A DNA stretch of 6,308 nucleotides from Deltaproteobacteria bacterium (GTDB lineage Bacteria; Desulfobacterota; Desulfobulbia; Desulfobulbales; Desulfocapsaceae): positions 1 to 6,308 of the forward strand of contig JAJYAX010000101.1 in the NCBI GenBank assembly GCA_021779275.1, in the 5' to 3' direction. The position numbers and the translations under genes were made by a program. Every line of letters begins with the position of its first letter. Position 1 is the stretch's first letter. A model generated the notes under the pieces. It ran no database searches. It was given only the letters and a program-made list of their open reading frames with translations, and was not told the origin of the DNA. Below, piece after piece: positions 1-5,472 of this stretch.

Positions 1-2
1 AT

Positions 3-116
3 TTCCATGAGGCCCAGGAGTCCTTTGAGACGGAGTGTTCGGTTTTTGGTCCTGTCTGCACATTGATTCTGGCCGTAGCGGTTTTTGCCATAAGCCTGTA
101 TCCCATCAGCATTTGA
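3..116 (+). CDS. C-terminal end of a membrane protein (partial, possibly an antiporter-like / complex I-type subunit)
   Basis: An open frame enters from the left edge and stops at TGA 114-116, giving 37 residues. The visible part is a short acidic, hydrophilic stretch (HEAQESFETE) followed by about 20 hydrophobic residues (VCTLILAVAVFAISLYPISI) that would form a final transmembrane helix ending at the C-terminus. A charged loop, then a last helix closing with a 'Y/F-P' turn, is common at the C-terminus of proton-conducting NuoL/M/N and MrpD-type subunits, but 37 residues are too few to assign a family. It converges on the pseudouridine synthase gene with only 11 bases between stop codons, and I see no hairpin terminator in that gap. 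The hydrophobic pattern supports a real coding end; the family is a guess. Confidence 0.45.
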   Translation, partial: FHEAQESFETECSVFGPVCTLILAVAVFAISLYPISI

Positions 117-127
117 AAGGATTTTAT

Positions 128-769
128 TTAAAAAGGAGCGGGTGAGTTGAATTCAATTCGTCCGCCGGTGTCCGGGTGCAGGAAAGACAAAAAGGAGGCA
201 TGCAGCAGCATCCGTTCTCCTTCCCGGCCGTTTCCATAGAGCCTGTCGCCAATGATCGGCAAGCCGAGTCCCAGGGGATGGGAAGCGTGGAGCCTAAGCT
301 GATGGGTGCGGCCGGTGAGCGGCCTGAATTCAATCCTGGTTTTTCCTGACGTAATATCCAGTCTTTTCCAGAATGTCGTCCCGACCTTTCCGTGTTCGGG
401 ATCATAGATCTGATACGGACGATTCTCCGGATCAAGACGAAAGGGGAGTGTGATTGTCCCGGAATCCTCCTTGACGATACCATCTAGCAGGGCGATATAT
501 CTTTTTTCGACGAGTCTTTGCTCAAACTGTCGAGACAGAGTGCGATGGGTTTCCGTCGTCAGCGCCAGAACCATCAGACCGGAGGTGTACATGTCAAGTC
601 GATGCACTGCCGGCTGGTCGATACATTCGGCGAAGATTGTCTTTATCCTGCTGACCACACAGTCCTGATTCTCCGGACCTCGTCCCGGCACGGACAGGAG
701 CCCGCCCGGCTTGTCGACGACCACAAAGGACGGGTCGGTATGGACGATTGTCAATCTATTTCCGTACAT
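128..769 (-). CDS. rluA: RluA-family 23S rRNA/tRNA pseudouridine synthase (catalytic domain)
   Basis: This protein isomerises uridine to pseudouridine in RNA. Enteric RluA acts on 23S rRNA U746 and tRNA U32; the target here is inferred. The 213 residues are close to the 219 of E. coli RluA. Family blocks appear in order: DKPGGLLSVPG (19-29), the catalytic motif HRLDMYTSGL (56-65) with Asp59 as nucleophile, KRYIALLDG (89-97), PLTGRTHQLRLHAS (150-163), IGDRLYG (173-179) and LLHA (188-191). There is no N-terminal S4 domain. The ATG lies inside the end of the upstream gene (14-base overlap). A GAGGG ribosome-binding site six bases upstream supports this start and suggests coupled translation. In the rluA frame a TGA sits four codons before the ATG, so the frame cannot extend upstream. 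The upstream partner resembles the N-terminal half of longer RluA-type synthases. Confidence 0.93.
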   Translation of the reverse strand: MYGNRLTIVHTDPSFVVVDKPGGLLSVPGRGPENQDCVVSRIKTIFAECIDQPAVHRLDMYTSGLMVLALTTETHRTLSRQFEQRLVEKRYIALLDGIVKEDSGTITLPFRLDPENRPYQIYDPEHGKVGTTFWKRLDITSGKTRIEFRPLTGRTHQLRLHASHPLGLGLPIIGDRLYGNGREGERMLLHASFLSFLHPDTGGRIEFNSPAPF

Positions 770-1547
770 GGAGTTCCCTCAGACCGCAGAGCATAAAGCC
801 CAGAATCGGGCGGCATTTTTCGATGCAGGGCAGATAAAAATGGCCATGCCGCCGGTTAGCCGATCTGTTTTCCCGGCCCCAGTAAAACTCAGACATTCCG
901 ATGGGTAAAAGGTTATGAGTGGCTGCGAAATTCAATAATTTAGGGGCGCAGCAATCTCCTGTCCCCGTGGGGATACCTGTTTTATCAGGAAAGATATCAG
1001 TCAACGGGAGGGTCAGGCCGCGGAAATTAGTCAATTGATATAAGGCATGCAGGTCTTTCATCAGCCTCCGTGAGAGTTCTCTCCTTTCCCGTTGCAGGTT
1101 TCTTCTTGCATGTTCATCGCGGCAGGCCTGTATCTCCCGGCTCAGCCTCTTGATTGTCAATTCCGGACCGGTATTCACGCGTGTCCACTCATCCAGGTCA
1201 AAGAGCGGTGGAGCCCATCCTTCCACCAGCCATAGACCATTAAACTGACCGGAAAAGGCCTTGCAAAAGACCGTGGCTCCGTCGGCGGCCAGACATTCCA
1301 TCACACCAAACATCTTGCCCCTTGATTCTCCGAAGAGAGGATCCGTGGATAACCTGTTGGTGCCGCCAGGTCCGAGGGAATTGGAGCCGATATCCTTCCT
1401 TGCAGAGAGTCGTTCCATCAAGGCCTGCGCGAAGAGGCGGCATTCTCCTCCGGGGAAGGTATGATCACTGCCGCAGGAGGAACAAAAGCAGGCGTAGGAT
1501 GAGATGGCCCCATCGGTCTGGGAAATATTATTCTTCACCCTCTCCAT
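756..1547 (-). CDS. Separate N-terminal-half protein of long RluA-type pseudouridine synthases
   Basis: The 263 residues have no catalytic HRLD motif. They resemble, from memory, the N-terminal half of ~550-residue RluA-family synthases in Vibrio, Bacteroides and others. Recognisable blocks are GKMFGVMECLAADG (77-90), FSGQFNG followed by APPLFD (98-117), a charged helix rich in Arg and Glu (about 132-168), GTGDCCAPKLLNFA (195-208), PIGMSEFYWG (215-224) and RRHGHFYLPCIEKCRPILG (232-250). Cysteines at 20, 22, 25 and 36, plus Cys199/200 and Cys241/245, could bind a metal, but this is inference. In long homologues this region precedes the catalytic domain; here it ends at TAG, 14 bases into rluA, in another frame. 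The ATG start has AGGT about eight bases upstream. The role is unknown, perhaps RNA binding or target choice for the synthase encoded next to it. Confidence 0.82.
   Translation of the reverse strand: MERVKNNISQTDGAISSYACFCSSCGSDHTFPGGECRLFAQALMERLSARKDIGSNSLGPGGTNRLSTDPLFGESRGKMFGVMECLAADGATVFCKAFSGQFNGLWLVEGWAPPLFDLDEWTRVNTGPELTIKRLSREIQACRDEHARRNLQRERRELSRRLMKDLHALYQLTNFRGLTLPLTDIFPDKTGIPTGTGDCCAPKLLNFAATHNLLPIGMSEFYWGRENRSANRRHGHFYLPCIEKCRPILGFMLCGLRELHVRK
776..780 (-). promoter_or_regulatory. Ribosome-binding site of rluA inside the upstream gene
   Basis: Read on the minus strand, GAGGG is followed by six bases (AACTCC) and then the ATG at 769. It lies in the last codons of the upstream 263-residue gene, which ends at TAG 758-756. 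Ribosomes finishing that gene would be placed on this site, which argues for coupled re-initiation instead of a random frame break. Confidence 0.6.
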
Positions 1548-1574
1548 TGTCGTGACCTGTCATGGTGGTTAACG

Positions 1575-1601
1575 TTGACTAGCATGGCTATGGAATATAC
1601 C
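1575..1601 (+). promoter_or_regulatory. Possible sigma-70-type promoter for the srkA-like gene
   Basis: TTGACT (1575-1580) is followed 15 bases later by TATACC (1596-1601), in the 80-base divergent gap between the pseudouridine synthase unit and the kinase. The boxes are good but the spacer is shorter than the usual 16-18, so this is tentative. I found no equally good pair facing the other way. Confidence 0.3.
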
Positions 1602-1620
1602 TGAAATATGAGAAATTTCA
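1602..1620. repeat. Short inverted repeat in the divergent gap (operator candidate)
   Basis: TGAAAT (1602-1607) and ATTTCA (1615-1620) are perfect inverted arms around a seven-base spacer. They lie just downstream of the possible -10 box and before the kinase start. The position would suit a repressor or dimeric regulator site, but six-base AT-rich arms can occur by chance. Confidence 0.25.
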
Positions 1621-1627
1621 TCCCTGG

Positions 1628-2677
1628 ATGAATCTTCCCGCAAAGATAAAAGGCTACGAATTTCCCCGTATGAAAAGTGCAGGAAAAAAGAAAAAAAAGA
1701 CCGCCTTTCACGTCCTGACCCCGGATACGGTGATTACACTGGCGGAATCGGCCCTCGATATCCCTTTTTCAAATCTTTTCCGCCCATGTAACAGCTATAT
1801 CAACAGGGTCTTTGAATTGGAGCAGGCGGACGGCGCCGGCCGGATCATAAAATTTTACCGGCCTGATAGATGGACCCGGAAGGCAATCCAGCAGGAACAC
1901 GATTTCCTGCTGGAACTTGCAGGAGAGGAAATCCCCGTCATTGCGCCTTTGCCGCTGCAAGACGGATCGACCCTGGGGAAATTCAAGGATATGGACTTTG
2001 CCCTTTTTCCGAAGTGTGGCGGCCGGTGTCTTGATGAGTTCAATGATGATCAATGGCTGGAGTTGGGGCGTCTCCTGGCCCGTATTCATAATGTGGGTGC
2101 TGTCCATGAGGCCAAGGACAGGATTTCTCTGCTGCCTGCCGTATCGACCCGTGGGCAGGTTGATCTGATCCTGTCCAGCGGCCAGATCCCCGCGGATTTA
2201 CGAGAGGCATTTGCCGGAGTGGCGGGCGAGATCATAGATGAAATACAGCCCCTATTCACAAAGATGGAGATGATCCGTCTCCATGGCGACTGTCATTTTG
2301 GCAATATCATCTACCGTCCCGGGGAATCCTTTTATCTCATAGATTTTGACGATATGGTCATGGGGCCGGCGGTGCAGGATTTCTGGATGCTCCTTCCCGG
2401 TATTCTGGCCGATTCCTTTGTAGAGGCGGACCTTTTTCTGGAAGGATATGAGACCTTTCGCCGATTCGACCGGCGTACCCTGCGTCTGCTTGAACCCCTG
2501 CGGGCAATGCGTTATATTCATTATATCGCCTGGTGTGTCCACCAGGTAAGGGAGGATGGTAAGACCCGGGCCAGAGAGGATTTTGGAACACCGGTCTACT
2601 GGCGCAATGAGATCAAGGACCTGCAGGACCAACTTGAACGAATCAGAAAGGGGCCTGCCCGGATAGGAAATATGTAG
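1628..2677 (+). CDS. srkA: SrkA/YihE-type stress-response serine/threonine kinase
   Basis: A cytoplasmic kinase with the aminoglycoside-phosphotransferase fold. E. coli SrkA (328 residues) phosphorylates proteins on Ser/Thr and protects against envelope and oxidative stress; the substrate here is not known. Family blocks: TPDTV (31-35), NSYINRVFE (55-63), the ATP-lysine strand IIKFYRPDRW (73-82), EHDF (90-93), the catalytic loop RLHGDCHFGNI (217-227) with Asp221 and Asn226, the metal-binding IDFDD (238-242), GPAVQDFWMLL (246-256) and EPLRAMRYIHYIAW (289-302). These match SrkA nearly block for block. The start is uncertain: homology begins near residue 25, so Met15 (base 1670) may be the true start. 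It would give a 335-residue protein with a basic GKKKKK tail. Neither ATG has a convincing ribosome-binding site. The gene stands alone, divergent from the pseudouridine synthase unit and convergent with the next gene. Confidence 0.93.
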   Translation: MNLPAKIKGYEFPRMKSAGKKKKKTAFHVLTPDTVITLAESALDIPFSNLFRPCNSYINRVFELEQADGAGRIIKFYRPDRWTRKAIQQEHDFLLELAGEEIPVIAPLPLQDGSTLGKFKDMDFALFPKCGGRCLDEFNDDQWLELGRLLARIHNVGAVHEAKDRISLLPAVSTRGQVDLILSSGQIPADLREAFAGVAGEIIDEIQPLFTKMEMIRLHGDCHFGNIIYRPGESFYLIDFDDMVMGPAVQDFWMLLPGILADSFVEADLFLEGYETFRRFDRRTLRLLEPLRAMRYIHYIAWCVHQVREDGKTRAREDFGTPVYWRNEIKDLQDQLERIRKGPARIGNM

Positions 2678-2713
2678 GGCTTGCCGGTGCCTAGAGGAAC
2701 ATGGACCCTATCC
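2661..2713. repeat. Inverted repeat across the convergent gene junction (possible bidirectional terminator)
   Basis: GGATAGG (2661-2667) and CCTATCC (2707-2713) are perfect seven-base arms. ATGT/ACAT can pair further in after a four-by-four mismatch. The arms lie inside the last codons of the two converging genes, whose stops are only 13 bases apart. As a result both proteins end in nearly the same sequence, RIGNM and RIGSMFL. There is no T tract on either side, so this is not a standard intrinsic terminator, but a hairpin here could stop or protect both transcripts. Confidence 0.4.
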
Positions 2714-3491
2714 TTTGCCCAAGGGTCATGTTGTATTTCCTGGCGATTTTGACAATTCGGCCCAGGTCGATACGGAAACGTCGTGTGAGGAGATCGATTT
2801 CGTTTTTAGGCCGGTCTATTTTTTTCCAGGGAATCGGTGTGGTGAATGCCAGCGCGATGATATTTCCGCGATTCGGCACCGGCAGATACAGTTGACCTGC
2901 CGCATATTTTTCGATGCCGTTTTTGACCTCCGCCAGTTCACCCGGGTCGCTGCTCCACAGATTGCAGCTTAATACACCCCCCAGGCTCAGCGATTCCAGG
3001 CAGAGTCTGAAAAATTCCGCTGTATAGATTGTTCTGGCCATGCCTCTTCCATCAAAGGCGTCGACCAGTATAAGGTCATAGAGCCTGTCCGGATTTTTTG
3101 CGGCCAGGAAAGCATGGCCGTCGCAGCAGTGAATTGTAATCGGTTCCTTGTTCGGCATTTGGAAATAGCCCACCGCCATTCTGATGATCTGGTGCGAACA
3201 GTCAACTGCATCTATCGCACATTGAGGAAAATGGTGGTGGAGAAAACGGACCAGCGCCCCGGCGCCGATACCGATCAGCAGTACATGGGCCGGTTCCGGT
3301 CGCACCAGAAGAGCGCTCATCATGTACTGGGTGTACAAGAGGATCAATGCCTCTGGAGTAATAAAGGATATCCTGCTTTGCAGAATTTTGTCGGCAAAAT
3401 AGAGAGAACGATGCTCACCTTCATCGATTATTTCCACAAGATGGTTGTCAAAATTTTCGCTGACGATAATTTTTCCGGAGTGAGGCGGCAT
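2691..3491 (-). CDS. Spermidine-synthase-like Rossmann-fold protein
   Basis: From the ATG at 3491 the protein has 266 residues. It has the order of a spermidine synthase/SAM-methyltransferase fold: an N-terminal beta region with RSLYFADKILQSRISF (28-43), the nucleotide-binding strand VLLIGIGAGAL (70-80), an acidic strand end AVDCS (95-99), CDGHAFLA (123-130) and YDLILVDAFDG (138-148), then LGGVLSCNLWS (170-180). The classic SpeE glycine motif (GGGDG), whose Asp helps bind the substrate, is replaced by GIGAG. True spermidine synthesis is therefore doubtful, and a methyltransferase-like or other aminopropyl role is possible. The frame also allows a TTG start at 3536, adding 15 residues. I prefer the ATG because family similarity begins just after it, though neither has a clear ribosome-binding site. 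The gene is a single unit converging on srkA. Confidence 0.82.
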   Translation of the reverse strand: MPPHSGKIIVSENFDNHLVEIIDEGEHRSLYFADKILQSRISFITPEALILLYTQYMMSALLVRPEPAHVLLIGIGAGALVRFLHHHFPQCAIDAVDCSHQIIRMAVGYFQMPNKEPITIHCCDGHAFLAAKNPDRLYDLILVDAFDGRGMARTIYTAEFFRLCLESLSLGGVLSCNLWSSDPGELAEVKNGIEKYAAGQLYLPVPNRGNIIALAFTTPIPWKKIDRPKNEIDLLTRRFRIDLGRIVKIARKYNMTLGQRIGSMFL

Positions 3492-3593
3492 TGTTTTTTT
3501 CAATGGCTGATTTTTTGTGGACCCATCCCTGAACAACCAGGAAATTCAAGAAACGAATATGAAAGAGAGAGAAAACTATAATATCCAAACGTC

Positions 3594-3623
3594 TTGACTG
3601 ATGCCTGAGAATTCTGGCATACT
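3594..3623 (+). promoter_or_regulatory. Sigma-70-type promoter for the receiver gene, with a dyad in its spacer
   Basis: TTGACT (3594-3599) and CATACT (3618-3623) are separated by 18 bases, a good match to the housekeeping consensus, about 80-110 bases before the receiver start. The spacer carries a dyad: ATGCC (3601-3605) and GGCAT (3616-3620), with AGAATTCT nested almost centrally. A regulator bound there would sit between the -35 and -10 boxes. The binding protein, if any, is unknown. Confidence 0.5.
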
Positions 3624-3633
3624 GTTCCTGGTA

Positions 3634-3662
3634 AATGTATCATTACTATAAATGCTTATCAA
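3634..3662 (-). promoter_or_regulatory. Possible promoter for the spermidine-synthase-like gene
   Basis: On the minus strand, TTGATA (3662-3657) and TACATT (3639-3634) are separated by 17 bases. Transcription would begin near 3627 and run leftward through the promoter proposed for the receiver gene, leaving a leader of about 135 bases before the ATG at 3491. Confidence 0.35.
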
Positions 3663-3685
3663 TTGGCCAGTAAACAAAGGAAAGA

Positions 3686-3721
3686 ATGAAGGGGAGTGAC
3701 AGTGGCGTCAGAGAGCCGTAA
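3686..3721 (+). CDS. Possible 11-codon upstream ORF overlapping the receiver start
   Basis: ATG at 3686 follows AAGGA by a few bases and reads 11 codons (MKGSDSGVREP) to TAA 3719-3721, in a different frame from the receiver gene, whose start it overlaps. The peptide shows nothing recognisable, and the frame could be chance. If translated, it could affect initiation of the receiver gene through overlap. Confidence 0.15.
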   Translation: MKGSDSGVREP

Positions 3722-4094
3722 AATAAAAATTCTCGTCATGGATGACGAGGAGATTGTCGGTGATATCGCCAAACAGATGCTCAACTATCTGGGATATGAG
3801 GTAGCCCTTGCGAAAGACGGAAATGAGGCGCTCTCTCTCTACAAAAGCCAGTTGAGTTATGGAGGAGACCCTTTTCATGCCGTTATCATGGATCTGACCA
3901 TCCCGGGAGGAATGGGAGGAAGGGAGACGGTAGGTGAGATCCTGGCGGTTGATCCGGGCGCCAAGGTAATCGTTTCCAGTGGTTATTCCAATGATCCGAT
4001 CATGGTGCATTGTAAGGAACATGGTTTCAGCGCAGCAATTGCAAAGCCTTTTGATTTGCAGTCTTTAAAAAGTATAATTGAGTCCTTGCTCTAG
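3702..4094 (+). CDS. Stand-alone CheY-like response-regulator receiver protein
   Basis: A single receiver domain with no output domain: about 130 residues from GTG 3702. The phosphorylation site is present. The acidic pair is Asp14/Asp15 (ILVMDDEE), the phospho-acceptor Asp64 (AVIMDLTIPGG), the switch Ser93 (IVSSGYS) and the conserved Lys115 (AIAKPF). The long loop before the acceptor strand and the SSGYSNDP stretch resemble receiver domains found at the ends of hybrid histidine kinases in Desulfobacterota, as far as I recall. An in-frame GTG at 3696 would add two residues, but GGGGAG (3691-3696) lies five bases before 3702 and directly abuts 3696, so 3702 is preferred. No histidine kinase gene is in the window, so its partner is encoded elsewhere. 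It may pass phosphate in a relay or act by protein binding. Confidence 0.92.
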   Translation: MASESRKIKILVMDDEEIVGDIAKQMLNYLGYEVALAKDGNEALSLYKSQLSYGGDPFHAVIMDLTIPGGMGGRETVGEILAVDPGAKVIVSSGYSNDPIMVHCKEHGFSAAIAKPFDLQSLKSIIESLL

Positions 4095-4109
4095 ATTGTT
4101 TGGGAGACG

Positions 4110-4166
4110 CACCGGTGAGCCGCTGCAGGCATCCTCGTCCCTGCCGATTCACCCTCCTCCATCATC
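4110..4166 (+). repeat. Decayed direct repeat, copy 1
   Basis: Blocks shared in the same order with copy 2 (4440-4507): CACCGGTGAGC (4110-4120; CACAGGTGAGC in copy 2), CAGGC (4126-4130), CCTC (4133-4136), GCCGATTC (4143-4150) and CCTCCATCATC (4156-4166). Spacing between blocks differs by small indels. Five blocks in one order within about 60 bases is hard to explain by chance. Confidence 0.45.
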
Positions 4167-4381
4167 AATTTTTCTGCGGTCAGGGTGGCGTTTGTATGGC
4201 GAAGAGTATCTGTATTTCCGCTCTCCTTATAATCTGCTCCCTGTATGCCGCTTAACCCTCCAGCCGGTTTTTCAGCAGGAAATTTCATTGAGCAGGCTGC
4301 AGGCCATCTTTTTACCACAGTGCTGTTGCCGCCCCTTGGTGTGGCTCCGCTCTTCTAGTGGTCACTCCAGACACGAGAAAT

Positions 4382-4421
4382 ATTGCGGCAAACTGTTTAT
4401 GCGTTTATCATATACCGCAAT
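4382..4421 (+). repeat. Inverted repeat, possible leader hairpin
   Basis: ATTGCGG (4382-4388) pairs perfectly with CCGCAAT (4415-4421). Inside the 26-base loop, AAAC (4390-4393) can pair with GTTT (4403-4406). No T tract follows, so it is not a typical terminator. Confidence 0.35.
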
Positions 4422-4436
4422 GCCTCTTTAAGCGTA

Positions 4437-4472
4437 GCTCACAGGTGAGCACTGGAGCAGGCCCTCAGGGCC
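4437..4472 (+). repeat. Two adjacent compact palindromes upstream of the unknown gene
   Basis: GCTCAC-AG-GTGAGC (4437-4450) and GGCCCT-C-AGGGCC (4460-4472) are each perfect over six bases per arm. As RNA they could form two short hairpins with about four pairs each; as DNA they could be protein-binding dyads. They end about 47 bases before the next start codon. Confidence 0.4.
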
Positions 4473-4507
4473 GATTCGGAACTGACCTTCCATCAACCTC
4501 CATCATC
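4440..4507 (+). repeat. Decayed direct repeat, copy 2
   Basis: Matches copy 1 at 4440-4450, 4458-4462, 4463-4466, 4470-4477 (GCCGATTC) and 4497-4507 (CCTCCATCATC), with a 19-base gap before the last block against 5 in copy 1. It ends 12 bases before the next ATG. A further partial match, GAGCAGGC plus GCAGGCC, occurs at 4290-4305. Confidence 0.45.
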
Positions 4508-4519
4508 CTTCGATTCGCC

Positions 4520-5407
4520 ATGAATTTATCAGAAAATTTCGCAGAATTCAGCACAATTACCAAGTACCTCGTCTCGGGAAATGCAAGATTACAGCGGATT
4601 ATTGAGAGTGCTGCGAACAATGTTATCGCTGCCGTCAATCAGTCCATTGAGGCCATCAGGAAAAATCGGGAACGGATTTCCGATGCCGCTGATCATATGG
4701 ACGGGGAATTTATCGGTGAACTTGAACTCTCCCAAAAGGAAGAGATCGAGGAGATAGAAAAAATTGAAAGCGAATTTAATTCATTTTACAATAAATCAAT
4801 CTGGCGGCAGGAATTTGAAGGCATTGATAAGGATCTCTTCGAGCGGGCAAAGATACTGGACAAGAAGTCCAAGGATCTCAAGGTCAAAGAAGCAGAAATA
4901 GAAAAAATAATCTATGCCAGAGTGGCCGATGTCAAAGAGAGGATCAGGGAAGAGAGCACGTCCAGCAGGGGCCTCTTTAAAAGCGCTTTGTCCAAGGCCG
5001 AGAGGGTCTTTGATCAGAATAAGATCACCCGGTTTGTTTATTCGACAATTTCAAAATTTCAGGAAGACTTTCATAAAATTCAGGATGTCAGGGATGTGGA
5101 ATATCTGACAAAACTCTTCCAGAATACCATTCAGGCCTTCCAGAAGACCAGGGTGGTGACGGATAAGGACGGAAAGCTTATTACGATTATTATCAACCAG
5201 TTTTCTGAAGACTGCTACCAGGATCTTTTCCTTTTTTTCTATAAATATTACAACGAGCTGACCGAGATCTATAGTAGAGAAAAGGAACTGCCGACAACGG
5301 CGGAGGAGATTGCCCGGATATTCCAGAAGAAGAAAAAGGAGGCTCAGGATATTGTCAAGGAAATGCATTATGATAAAATCACAAACAAAACAGAGGAACG
5401 GGGGTGA
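4520..5407 (+). CDS. Unrecognised helical, charge-rich protein (295 residues)
   Basis: I do not recognise a family. From ATG 4520 the protein has 295 residues, no signal peptide and no transmembrane segment, so it is probably cytoplasmic. It looks mostly alpha-helical with likely coiled-coil stretches: about 25-60, a very acidic run (KEEIEEIEKIESE, 73-85), a Lys/Glu heptad-like region (110-145), and a Lys-rich C-terminal helix (260-285, QKKKKEAQ). A central segment (165-250) has more aromatic residues, with KDGKLITIIINQF and LFLFFYKYYNEL, and may be a packed domain. The open frame extends back to 4358, but those 54 residues read like translated leader, so I chose 4520. No Shine-Dalgarno is evident before either start, which is odd. 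The RapZ-C gene follows after 65 bases on the same strand, suggesting one operon. Coding quality is convincing; function is unknown. Confidence 0.8.
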   Translation: MNLSENFAEFSTITKYLVSGNARLQRIIESAANNVIAAVNQSIEAIRKNRERISDAADHMDGEFIGELELSQKEEIEEIEKIESEFNSFYNKSIWRQEFEGIDKDLFERAKILDKKSKDLKVKEAEIEKIIYARVADVKERIREESTSSRGLFKSALSKAERVFDQNKITRFVYSTISKFQEDFHKIQDVRDVEYLTKLFQNTIQAFQKTRVVTDKDGKLITIIINQFSEDCYQDLFLFFYKYYNELTEIYSREKELPTTAEEIARIFQKKKKEAQDIVKEMHYDKITNKTEERG

Positions 5408-5472
5408 TGTGATTGATCCTGCAATTCCGGGTGGTTATTTGACGATGAGCCTCTCCGCTGTCCGGTGAACCT

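Larger units (their letters stand above)
4095..4519 (+). other. 425-base region without a credible gene; apparent long leader of the next gene
   Basis: No open frame here reads like a protein. Those present are rich in Ser, Pro, Cys and Arg with no recognisable motif. The region holds two copies of a decayed direct repeat, a 7-base stem with a nested 4-base stem (4382-4421), and two compact palindromes (4437-4450, 4460-4472). A perfect TATAAT at 4228-4233 could be a -10 box, but I see no good -35 at 16-18 bases. A T-run (4169-4173) has no strong stem before it, so there is no clear terminator after the receiver gene. It could be a structured leader, an unrecognised small RNA, or decayed sequence. 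Confidence 0.4.

Noticed and set aside
3114..3581. A 155-codon plus-strand ORF opposite the spermidine-synthase-like gene
   Set aside because: It is the antisense shadow of a gene with clear fold motifs and has no family features of its own.
4091..4318. A 75-codon minus-strand ORF in the same stretch
   Set aside because: No recognisable motif, and composition is not convincingly protein-like; it probably arises by chance.
4078..4431. A 117-codon plus-strand ORF between the receiver and the unknown gene
   Set aside because: It overlaps the receiver end, is rich in Ser, Pro, Cys and Arg, has no motif, and lies in the repeat-bearing non-coding stretch.
4460..4490. A tRNA T-loop-like string (GTTCCGAATC on the minus strand)
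   Set aside because: It has an extra base relative to GTTCGAATC, and no cloverleaf arms can be formed around it.
4358..4519. In-frame extension of the unknown protein by 54 residues
   Set aside because: The residues read like translated leader (mixed Cys, Ser, Pro and Gly, with no helical pattern like the rest) and cover the inverted repeats; ATG 4520 fits better despite its weak ribosome-binding site.
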